NCBI GenBank assembly: GCA_030765605.1
Contig: JAVCCG010000097.1
Location: 1-14,190 of the forward strand
Direction of reading: 5' to 3'
From: Candidatus Alcyoniella australis
GTDB lineage: Bacteria > Lernaellota > Lernaellaia > JAVCCG01 > Alcyoniellaceae
DNA: 14,190 nt
Position 1 is the first letter of the stretch, and each line of letters starts with the position of its first letter. A program made the translations under genes and the position numbers. This document shows positions 1-6,740 of the stretch, piece by piece. The notes under the pieces are model-generated. The model saw only the letters and a list, made by a program, of their open reading frames with translations. It was not told where the DNA came from and searched no databases.

Positions 1-1527
1 CTCGAGAGTCGCCTCGAACCACTGGGCCTCGGGCTCGATCTGCAAACCGCGCAGCAGCGGCCCCAGGTCCGACTGCTCGCAGAGCATGTTCAGCGCATCG
101 CGCAACGGCAACGCAACGCCCATGGGCTCCACCGCCCTGCGCTGCAACGCCATTAACGGCGTGCTGCCGCAGGCCACGGAGAGCATATCGTTGCACTCCA
201 GCGGCAGAGCCTCGGGCAGTACGATGTCGGCAAGCATGCTCGATTCGTTGAGGAACGGAGTAACGGCCGCGATCATCCCTACCCGCTGCTGGTCTGCCAA
301 CGCCCGCCCCAGCTGTGCGCCCTGGGGTAGGTCGTAGACCGGATTGGCGCAGTGCAGCAGCAGCGCGCCTCCGCCATCGAGCAGCTCGGAGTAGGCTTGC
401 AACGGATCGCTGGGCTGCGCTGTCTCGCCCTGGCCAAAGGTCTCGGGGAAGGTCAGCCCGCCCTCGGCGTCGATTGCGCCGACCAAGGCGGCCAGCGCCC
501 AGGCGGCGGCTGCTGCTTGGTCGCCATCGGGCCGCGCGGCAACCGAGTCGGCCACCAGCACGCTCAGCGGCAGGTTGTCGGCAATGCTGCGCGCAGTCGC
601 GGCAACGCTGCCCGCGCTTAGTCCCAGGTCTTGCTCCGCCTGCTCGGCCGTGGGCCATTGCGCATGGCGCGCGGGGTCAACGTCGCAAAGCGAAACCAAC
701 GAGGCGTCGATGCGGCCCAGGCCCACCAGTTCCCTCGCCAAAGCGGCCAGCAGCAGCCTGTCGCCTCCGGGCCGCACTGGCAGCCAGATGTCGGCACGCC
801 CGGCGGTATTGGACAATCGCGGGTCGATCACGATCAGCTTGGCCCCGCGCTCCACCCGGGCTTGGGCGATCTGCATCGCATCCTGGATGTAGCGCCGTCC
901 GCCCTCGAACGGATTGGCCCCCACGCAAAGGATCGAGCGCGCTCGCACTAGGTCGGCCACGGGGGGCGCCAGGCCGAAAGCCTGCTGTGCGGCGAAGTCC
1001 AGTGCGCGACGCCGCGACGTGCCGAGGCTGACCAGCTTTGATCCGGGTAGCGCGCGTTGGAACGCGGCCAGGGGCGCGGGGATTCGGTCGTCCATCGCCT
1101 CGCTGTGCACCAACGTACCCTTGGACTGTGCCAGGGCGCTCCCCAACGTATTGACCGCCTCGGCCCAGCTGATCGGCTCGAACTTGCCCGAGCCGCGCGG
1201 GCCCACGCGCTTCAGCGGCGACGTAATGCGATCCGGCAGATAGTGCAGGTTGATCGCGGCCAGGCCCACGGCGCAGATCCGGCCTTGGCCCAGGGCGCTC
1301 TGAGGATTGCCCATCAGCGTAATCAAACGCTCGTTGCGCGTGTAGGCGCTGATTCCGCAGGCCGCGGGGCACATGCGGCAGGTGGTGGACGTGGGCAGGT
1401 CGGCTTTATGGGTGGTGCGCGATACGTGCAGGGTCGGGCCCACGCCTTGCGCCGGAAGCGCGCGCAGCCCGGTCGCGGCTGCCGAGGCGGCCATCCCGAG
1501 CTTTAGAAATCTGCGCCTATCGAGCAT
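1..1527 (-). CDS. Tat-exported molybdopterin-oxidoreductase-like large subunit (PsrA/QrcB/ActB-type), C-terminus cut off by window edge
   Basis: This is the large subunit of a complex-iron-sulfur-molybdoenzyme-type assembly; 509 residues are visible with no stop. The N-terminus has a Tat signal (RRRFLKLG, residues 4-11) followed by a hydrophobic stretch, so it should be exported folded. A 4Fe-4S motif is present at C50, C53, C57 and C85 (CX2CX3CX27C), typical of this superfamily. Rossmann-like blocks follow (ILCVGANPFEGG at about 199-210; KLIVIDPRLSNTAGRADIWL at about 229-248). In the region where catalytic relatives place the Mo-ligating Cys, SeCys or Ser (roughly 140-190), I see only LGTSRRRALDFAAQQAFG, with no Cys; this resembles the cofactor-free QrcB and ActB proteins. 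The ATG lies 2 nt after the NrfD stop, with no strong ribosome binding site, which suggests translational coupling. The family call is firm. Whether it binds molybdopterin or catalyses anything is uncertain. Confidence 0.9.
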   Translation of the reverse strand, partial: MLDRRRFLKLGMAASAAATGLRALPAQGVGPTLHVSRTTHKADLPTSTTCRMCPAACGISAYTRNERLITLMGNPQSALGQGRICAVGLAAINLHYLPDRITSPLKRVGPRGSGKFEPISWAEAVNTLGSALAQSKGTLVHSEAMDDRIPAPLAAFQRALPGSKLVSLGTSRRRALDFAAQQAFGLAPPVADLVRARSILCVGANPFEGGRRYIQDAMQIAQARVERGAKLIVIDPRLSNTAGRADIWLPVRPGGDRLLLAALARELVGLGRIDASLVSLCDVDPARHAQWPTAEQAEQDLGLSAGSVAATARSIADNLPLSVLVADSVAARPDGDQAAAAAWALAALVGAIDAEGGLTFPETFGQGETAQPSDPLQAYSELLDGGGALLLHCANPVYDLPQGAQLGRALADQQRVGMIAAVTPFLNESSMLADIVLPEALPLECNDMLSVACGSTPLMALQRRAVEPMGVALPLRDALNMLCEQSDLGPLLRGLQIEPEAQWFEATLE

Positions 1528-1529
1528 TT

Positions 1530-2426
1530 TCACATCAAAGGCAGCGCTTGGCCGCCGAAAACCGTGACGTAGCGCATGAAGAAAATCCCGATCACCACCA
1601 GCAGTCCGGCGATGGTCAGTCCGGGCACGGTGCGCAGCCGCGGATGAAAAACGATAATCAGCGGCACGACCTTGCCCAGCAGGTTCTCAACCCCCACGAA
1701 CAGCGGCGAGAGGTTGCCGCCGAGGATCAGCCAAGCGGTCTCCTGCGCGCCGTGATGGCTGATCGAGAGCACCGCGATGTCGCAAAACACCATCACCAAA
1801 TCGACCACGAGCGCCCAGCCCAGAATTTTCGCTAATCCGTCGACCAGGTCGCGCGGCACTTTTTTCTCGGCGCTGAAAAAGCGGAACTGCACCACGGCAA
1901 TCACGATCATCAGCGCAATGCCGCTGACGATCGCCGAGACCAGAAACAGTATCGGCATCAGCGCGGTGTTCCACAGCGCGCGCGCTTTGCCAAATGCCAG
2001 GATGAATCCGGTGTAGCCGTGAACCGAGATCGCCAACGGAATGCCGACCAGCCCCAAGATCTTGGTCATCCGCATGTCGCCGCGGAACATGAACAGGCCG
2101 TAGACAATGCAGTTCAGCGGATAGAGCACCAGCAGGAACCCGCCGTACGACATCGGCGAGTGCAGATTGATGTAGGTGAAGTGGTTCCAGATCGAGCGCA
2201 CCGGCCAGCCGACCTGCAGCAACAGCGCCACGGGCGCGGCCATTAAAAGCAGCGTGGCCGTGACCACCGCGGTCTTGCCTATCGGCTTGTAGCGCTTCAT
2301 GCCGAAGCCGTAGCTCAGGGTGCTGATGATGAACGAGCCCGCGGACAGGCCGGTGAGGTAGAAGTAGATCGAGATCAGCCAGCGGAAGGTCACCTGGTGC
2401 GGCACGTCGTAGAGCAGTCTCACCAT
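1530..2426 (-). CDS. NrfD/PsrC-type quinone-interacting membrane subunit
   Basis: This 298-residue polytopic protein is of the NrfD family, the membrane anchor that exchanges electrons with the quinone pool in Psr, Nrf, Qrc and ACIII complexes. About eight hydrophobic spans are visible. The family signature is HGYTGFILAFGKARALWNTA, followed by PILFLVSAIVSG, the region that lines the quinone pocket in PsrC. The start is the ATG overlapping the stop of the upstream ferredoxin subunit by 7 nt (ATGGTGA); a weak AAGG lies about 8 nt before it. An upstream in-frame extension would lie wholly inside the ferredoxin gene and is not plausible. Its position between the four-cluster ferredoxin and the molybdopterin-like subunit is the standard B-C-A arrangement of such complexes. 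The direction of quinone reaction cannot be read from the sequence. Confidence 0.93.
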   Translation of the reverse strand: MVRLLYDVPHQVTFRWLISIYFYLTGLSAGSFIISTLSYGFGMKRYKPIGKTAVVTATLLLMAAPVALLLQVGWPVRSIWNHFTYINLHSPMSYGGFLLVLYPLNCIVYGLFMFRGDMRMTKILGLVGIPLAISVHGYTGFILAFGKARALWNTALMPILFLVSAIVSGIALMIVIAVVQFRFFSAEKKVPRDLVDGLAKILGWALVVDLVMVFCDIAVLSISHHGAQETAWLILGGNLSPLFVGVENLLGKVVPLIIVFHPRLRTVPGLTIAGLLVVIGIFFMRYVTVFGGQALPLM

Positions 2427-3025
2427 CGCCGCACCTTGCGCTTGACCGACATCGTCGCCTCGTCGAAGTCGATGTAATAGACCCGCGGCTGCGTGCCCAT
2501 CTCGGGCATCAGCACCTGGGTCGGGTTGGACGCGATCAAGCGGCTGATCTCCGATTGCGGGTCGTTCAGATCGCCGAACACGCGCGCGCCGACCGGGCAG
2601 GCCTCGACGCAGGCCGGAAGCAGGCCCACGTCCACACGGTGCATGCACCAATGACACTTCTCGACAATGCGCTTGATCGGGTGGATGTAGCGCACCTCGT
2701 AGGGACAGGCCGCCATGCAGTAGCGGCAGCCTACGCAACGATGCGGGTCGTAGGTCACGATGCCGTCGGGGCGTTTCTTGTTGGCCTGCACCGGACAGAC
2801 CGTGACGCAGATCGGCTCCTCGCAGTTGTTGCACAGCAGCGGTAAAAATGCTTTGCGCGTGGCCGGGAAGCTCCCCTTCTCGACCTGCTTGACCCACGAG
2901 CGGAACACGCCCAACGGCACGTCGTTCTCGCTCTTGCAGGCCACGGCGCAACTGTTACAGCCGATGCAGCGCCGCAGATCGACCAGGAACCCGTAACGCA
3001 CGCCTTCGCCCTGCCCGCTATGCAC
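2420..3025 (-). CDS. Four-cluster 4Fe-4S ferredoxin subunit (PsrB/DmsB/QrcC-like)
   Basis: This 201-residue electron-transfer subunit should connect the NrfD protein to the molybdopterin-like protein. Sixteen cysteines fall in four sets: C20/C23/C26/C30, C65/C68/C73/C77, C97/C100/C103/C107 and C124/C127/C139/C143. That is the full complement of the DmsB/PsrB/NrfC family, with the usual CX2CX11CX3C final set. There is no signal peptide; relatives are carried across the membrane with a Tat-exported partner, which here would be the large subunit downstream. The chosen start is GTG at 3025, overlapping the upstream gene's stop by 8 nt; a second GTG nine codons in (before RYGFLVDL) is an alternative. 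Length is typical of the family and no cluster ligand is missing. Confidence 0.93.
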   Translation of the reverse strand: MHSGQGEGVRYGFLVDLRRCIGCNSCAVACKSENDVPLGVFRSWVKQVEKGSFPATRKAFLPLLCNNCEEPICVTVCPVQANKKRPDGIVTYDPHRCVGCRYCMAACPYEVRYIHPIKRIVEKCHWCMHRVDVGLLPACVEACPVGARVFGDLNDPQSEISRLIASNPTQVLMPEMGTQPRVYYIDFDEATMSVKRKVRRW

Positions 3026-4013
3026 CGGGGACCTGCCTGGCGCGCGCTGTTTCGCGGCGCGCCTCGTCGCGTCGACGCTGACGATCTTGCAGCACCGAGG
3101 CCGCGGCCACGCTCGGGCCGGAGTTGCCTACCGGGCACTTGGCCGCGCACTTGCCACAGCCCACGCAGTACTTGGCCAGCTCGGCCACGTGCTGGTAATT
3201 GCCGGTGCGCGCCTCGAGCACCATGACCATCGGGAACGGATCGCTGCCGACCATCTTAATCGGGCAAACCCCGACGCAGGCCTGGCAGTTGTAGCAGGTC
3301 AGGCTCTGGCCGGTGCCCGGCACCAATGCCGGCTGCAGCACGAAATCGAACAGCAGCAACACGATGAACAGAATCGCCAGCGCGTTGAACGTGATCCGTC
3401 CGGCGCGGTTTTCCGAGACAAAGAACGCCGCGCGGCTGATGGGCGACAGTTTCGGACGATCCTCGCGGCCCGCGAGCAGCGCGTCTTCCAACGCGTGCTG
3501 GAACGCGGCCGTGTCGCGCTGGTTGCGAAACACGAAACCGGCCATGCCGCTTAAATCGGTGCTGGTCATGCCCCGCACCTGCGCCAGCAGATCGTCGAAA
3601 GCGTAGGCCGTCTCTTGGTTGCGCGTCAGGGTCACATCGGCGATCGCGCCGCGCTCCACGCGCAGCTCGAGTTGCAGCGGTCCGTTGAGCGCTGCCGCCT
3701 CGCCGAAATACTCGCCGTCAGGCACGGTCGTCAGATTGACCGGCGTGTTCTGTTCGTAGAATTGCGCCATGCTTCGCGCGTCGCCGCGGGCGTTGATCTG
3801 CACCAGCAGCGCCACGCCAAGCACGCCCAGCAGCGGCCAGACCAGGGCCATGCCGCCGCGTTTGCGGTCGCGAAGACCCACGGCCGCAATCATCACGGCC
3901 AACGCCAGCAGGATGTAGAGCCGTCCGGGCACGAACGCCAGGGCCAACAGCGCGGCGAACGCGGTCAAGCGATAGGGCCGCGAGATCAGTCGGCGCAGGC
4001 GCTCGTGGTTCAT
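3018..4013 (-). CDS. Membrane protein with FMN_bind-like domain and two C-terminal 4Fe-4S clusters (NosR-like layout)
   Basis: This 331-residue protein has hydrophobic segments at about 17-47 (one or two spans), 57-73 and 209-226. A soluble region lies at about 96-180 and two 4Fe-4S motifs sit at C240/C243/C246/C250 and C283/C286/C289/C293. The soluble region resembles FMN_bind domains (DGEYFGEA start; TSTDLSGMAG at 150-159), as in NosR, RnfG and NqrC, which carry FMN esterified to the Thr of an SGAT motif. Here that motif reads SGMA, so the acceptor Thr appears to be Ala (A158); covalent FMN is therefore doubtful. The start is the ATG in an ATGA overlap with the upstream gene, preceded by AGGAAAG; an ATG seven codons earlier (4034) is possible but has a worse context. 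It probably relays electrons between the membrane face and a soluble or quinone partner. I infer this role from domain layout only. Confidence 0.85.
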   Translation of the reverse strand: MNHERLRRLISRPYRLTAFAALLALAFVPGRLYILLALAVMIAAVGLRDRKRGGMALVWPLLGVLGVALLVQINARGDARSMAQFYEQNTPVNLTTVPDGEYFGEAAALNGPLQLELRVERGAIADVTLTRNQETAYAFDDLLAQVRGMTSTDLSGMAGFVFRNQRDTAAFQHALEDALLAGREDRPKLSPISRAAFFVSENRAGRITFNALAILFIVLLLFDFVLQPALVPGTGQSLTCYNCQACVGVCPIKMVGSDPFPMVMVLEARTGNYQHVAELAKYCVGCGKCAAKCPVGNSGPSVAAASVLQDRQRRRDEARRETARARQVPGA

Positions 4014-4561
4014 CCGCTTTCCTGCTCGAGCCATTGGGCCACGCGGTCGATAAACTGCCGTCCGACCAGCCCGTCATCATAAGCGTGCTGGATTGCCTGA
4101 CGCCGGATCGCGCCGCGCTGCATCGCCGCGATGGTGCGCTGCTGCATGGTCGAGTAGATCCGCGGCAAATCGAGGTTTACCACGCAGAAACTGCGGCAGT
4201 TACCGCAGCGCACGCACTTGAGTCCACCGGCCCTGAGAAAGCGCTCATAGTCGGCCACGCGCGCGGAGACCGTCAGCTCGGCCTGCAGGCCGATTCCCAC
4301 CGGGCAGCGATCCTGGGTGCCGTAGCAGGCGCGGCACTCGTAACAGTAGAGGGTCTGGGGCACGCCGCCGATTAACGGCTTTAACGCGTCCACAGCCAGG
4401 GCCGTGCCGATGGCGAGCATTGCCGCACGATTGAGATTTTTGGTCAGCGGGCGGTCGGAGATATCGGAAAAGAACTGGTAGCGGTGGATCCCGGGCATCA
4501 CCAGCGGCTGCTGCAGCCGGTCGCGCTTGTGCTCGGGTTTGTCCTTCTTCTGCGACGCCAT
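4010..4561 (-). CDS. Membrane-anchored dicluster ferredoxin
   Basis: This 183-residue protein has a charged N-terminal tail, one likely membrane segment (about 45-66) and two 4Fe-4S motifs. The first, C73/C76/C79/C86, has an enlarged last gap (CX2CX2CX6CP) instead of the usual CX2CX2CX3CP. The second, C116/C119/C122/C126, has normal spacing but Val in place of the usual Pro after the last Cys. The C-terminal part (130-183) is helical and charged. The layout parallels the cluster half of the downstream FMN_bind-like protein, and the two genes overlap by 4 nt (ATGA), so they probably work as a pair. It starts 6 nt after the stop of the 51-codon gene. It is most likely an electron carrier of this operon's complex; I do not recognise a named family. 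Confidence 0.85.
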   Translation of the reverse strand: MASQKKDKPEHKRDRLQQPLVMPGIHRYQFFSDISDRPLTKNLNRAAMLAIGTALAVDALKPLIGGVPQTLYCYECRACYGTQDRCPVGIGLQAELTVSARVADYERFLRAGGLKCVRCGNCRSFCVVNLDLPRIYSTMQQRTIAAMQRGAIRRQAIQHAYDDGLVGRQFIDRVAQWLEQESG

Positions 4562-4567
4562 CTGTTT

Positions 4568-4723
4568 CTACCTATGCGGTAACATCGCGGCCATCGCCAA
4601 TCCGGCGATGATCCCGCCCACCACGCCCTGGGCCAATTCCTTGGGCGATTTCATATCAAGCGCGTAGGCCGTGATCAGCCCACTGACCGCGCCTCCGACT
4701 GTGAATGCGATCCAAAGGCTCAC
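4568..4723 (-). CDS. 51-residue membrane protein resembling the C-terminus of the neighbouring transporter
   Basis: This small gene starts at a GTG overlapping the transporter stop (GTGA) and ends at TAG, 6 nt before the next gene, so it fills an otherwise empty slot in a continuous operon. The product has two hydrophobic segments (about 2-20 and 32-48) separated by a short polar stretch (DMKSPKELAQG). It lines up without gaps over most of its length with the last 50 or so residues of the transporter: both have a Gly/Ala-rich first helix, then E..QG.VGG..A.L, then P.R near the end. It may be a detached or duplicated C-terminal hairpin of the transporter, or an accessory subunit. Support comes from tight spacing at both ends, coupled start and coherent membrane profile; no named family is recognised. 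Confidence 0.75.
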   Translation of the reverse strand: MSLWIAFTVGGAVSGLITAYALDMKSPKELAQGVVGGIIAGLAMAAMLPHR

Positions 4724-6423
4724 GACTTGGCCTCCCGCGGCGCGGGCGTCAGTCGGGAGGGCACCATCAGCGAGATCACCAGCGCTGCCAGCGCTCCGCC
4801 CACCGCGCCCTGCATAATCTCAAGTCCGGCCAAACCATAGAGGCTGAACGAAAGCACGGCCCCGGCGAACGCGCCCAGCGCGAGAAATCCGACGCGCTGC
4901 CAACGTTGTCCCGAGGCGATCGAGATCGACGCCTTGCGGCCGATGAACAGCGTGCCCACGATCGTGGCCACTACCACCACTGCCGCGTAGAGCGCCAGTT
5001 GCAGCATGTCCGACGCGCTGGGGTAAAACATCTCGGATTGCGAGCGGAACAGGCCGAGGTTGGCAAAGCGCATGTACAGCGCAGCCAGCGGCGCCATCAC
5101 GGCCATCGAGGTGAAAACGTAGGCGCCCTTGATGTAGCCGCTCTCCGCGCGCATCTGCCCCTCGCCCATCATCCCGCCGCCGCCCAGGGGGCTGGGTCCG
5201 CAGGAGGTGGTGGCGTTGATAATGTAGGCCGCCATGGCGATGGCAAGCTGATCCCAGGTGATGAAGTTGAACCCGGCCGGACCGAACTGGTAGAGCACCG
5301 GGACCAGCGCAGCGGTTAATATCCGCGAGCACGACAGCGGCAGGATCGTCTGGATCTGCACGAAGATCGCCAGCATCCCGGCCACGCCCAGCAAAGGGAA
5401 TTTCGAGAGGGCCGAGAGCACCACTCCCAGTGCGTCGAATCCGCCGGTGGCGGCCAGCGCTCCGGCAGCGAGAAATCCGGCGATCATCGCGGCCACGGGC
5501 AGCAAAATGATCCCGGCCATCAGGTCGCGGATTCCGGCGCGGGAGATGATTACGATCAGCACGGCCGCGCCGGCGAGCACGGTCTGTACCGGCAGTTTGC
5601 CGAACAGCTCGAACACCGAGGCGAGCAAGGCAAAGACAAAGATCACCAGGCTGGCGTAGCCGACCAGCGTGGCCTTGGGCGGCTCGACCTTGCGTCCGGC
5701 CATCTCCGTGTCGGCGATGCGATCACGCAGAGTCACGTCGTCGGGGTAGAGCCGCTGGGTGATGAACTTGAGAAACAGCGCGGTCACCGCCGTGCCGAGC
5801 ATCAGCGCAAAGGCCTGGGGCGCGCGCAACATTCCTGCGGCCGCCGCGTCGAAATGCGCGCCGAGAAATCCCTCGCCGATCTGCCCCACCCCACCGATGG
5901 GGCTGGGACCGCACGAGCCGAAGGCGTTGCGCGAGAACGCGCCGATCAGCACGATCATCTGCGTGCGCGTCAGCACGTTCATCCCACCCTCGGCGGAAAA
6001 GGCGAACAGCAGCGGCAGCAGCGCCGCGGCGATAATCCGGCCGCAGGGCAGACTGGCGATCATCGGCACCTGGATCAGGATCACCAACGTGCCGGCCAGG
6101 CCGATGATCGGCACCCGCTGCAGCGCCATGATCAAGACCTTGAACGCCTCGAACCCACCCGAGATCTGCAATGCTCCGGCCATGAAGAGTCCGGCGAGCA
6201 GCGCGGTGATCGGGTGGAGGATAATCCAGCCCATGGCCTCGTTGGGCATGGCGAGCACCGCGGGCAGACCGTCGAAAACCGCGCGATGCGCAGCGCCGAG
6301 CGCCAGGATCACCAGCGTGGTGATCACCAGCACGGTCTGCACCGGCATGTTGATCTTGCGCAGCAGGGTCAGCACCATCACGCCGACGAACAGCAGCAGT
6401 GTCAGTGCGCCCAGCCAGGTCAT
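4720..6423 (-). CDS. Polytopic transporter-like protein built from two internal repeats
   Basis: This 567-residue integral membrane protein has more than ten hydrophobic spans. Residues about 26-185 and 277-422 are repeats of each other. Each begins with PVQTVL (27-32 and 278-283), continues through a Gly-rich helix, then a Cys-Arg element (LPCGRIIAAALLP at 125-137; LSCSRILTAALVP at 363-375), and ends in SCGPSP(I/L)GG (170-178 and 407-415) followed by GEG. Twin Gly/Ser/Pro-rich breaks at equivalent places are typical of transporters with two pseudo-symmetric halves, such as the ion transporter superfamily, but I cannot name the family or substrate. A third section (about 470-556) adds further spans. 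The start is the ATG in an ATGA overlap with the upstream gene, with GGAAG 5 nt before it; earlier in-frame starts lie inside that gene. An ion-translocating role alongside the redox subunits is inference. Confidence 0.88.
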   Translation of the reverse strand: MTWLGALTLLLFVGVMVLTLLRKINMPVQTVLVITTLVILALGAAHRAVFDGLPAVLAMPNEAMGWIILHPITALLAGLFMAGALQISGGFEAFKVLIMALQRVPIIGLAGTLVILIQVPMIASLPCGRIIAAALLPLLFAFSAEGGMNVLTRTQMIVLIGAFSRNAFGSCGPSPIGGVGQIGEGFLGAHFDAAAAGMLRAPQAFALMLGTAVTALFLKFITQRLYPDDVTLRDRIADTEMAGRKVEPPKATLVGYASLVIFVFALLASVFELFGKLPVQTVLAGAAVLIVIISRAGIRDLMAGIILLPVAAMIAGFLAAGALAATGGFDALGVVLSALSKFPLLGVAGMLAIFVQIQTILPLSCSRILTAALVPVLYQFGPAGFNFITWDQLAIAMAAYIINATTSCGPSPLGGGGMMGEGQMRAESGYIKGAYVFTSMAVMAPLAALYMRFANLGLFRSQSEMFYPSASDMLQLALYAAVVVVATIVGTLFIGRKASISIASGQRWQRVGFLALGAFAGAVLSFSLYGLAGLEIMQGAVGGALAALVISLMVPSRLTPAPREAKS

Positions 6424-6740
6424 CGTTGCTTCCGTTGCGTGGCGCGCGCGCTGACGTGCCAACCGCGCGACGAGCGGATCACCCGCACACGGTCGCCGGG
6501 CATCAGACAACCGGCGCAGGTCTCGCAATCCAAAGCGTCGGCCTCGATCTCCTGCGGCTGCTCTCCGGCTTCCGCGTCGAGGCGCAGACGCACACGGCAG
6601 CCGATGATGGCATATGCCGGGTCGTCGCCGTTCACCGCGCCGAGCACTGTGGCTTCGCTGCCGGCGCGCATCCGGTACAGCTCAGCGGCCAGCCACAGCG
6701 CCAACAACGCAACGGAGGTGATCCAGACCACGGTCTGCAT
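6420..6740 (-). CDS. Small single-span protein with a beta-rich domain and CxxCxxC motif
   Basis: This 106-residue protein has an N-terminal membrane segment (about 4-22) and then a soluble domain with alternating hydrophobic residues suggesting a small beta-barrel. A Cys cluster, DCETCAGC (C72, C75, C78), is followed by PGDRVRVI; a further Cys is at 48. The domain is reminiscent of NfeD/OB-type barrels and, loosely, of the Cys-containing barrel of RseC, a protein associated with Rnf/Rsx redox systems, but the order of membrane and barrel parts differs from RseC. The cysteines could hold a metal or cluster or be redox active. It starts by a TGATG junction with the NHL gene and ends by an ATGA junction with the transporter gene, so it is firmly inside the operon. 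Function unknown. Confidence 0.8.
   Translation of the reverse strand: MQTVVWITSVALLALWLAAELYRMRAGSEATVLGAVNGDDPAYAIIGCRVRLRLDAEAGEQPQEIEADALDCETCAGCLMPGDRVRVIRSSRGWHVSARATQRKQR

Noticed and set aside
1530-2951. Extended 473-codon frame upstream of the NrfD gene
   Set aside because: The extra N-terminal part lies in another frame of the four-cluster ferredoxin gene and has no relation to NrfD; the ATG at 2426, overlapping the ferredoxin stop, is the sensible start.
4723-6528. Longer start for the transporter (35 extra residues)
   Set aside because: The added residues are Arg-rich, lie inside the upstream small gene in another frame, and precede the natural membrane start MTWLGALTLLLF.
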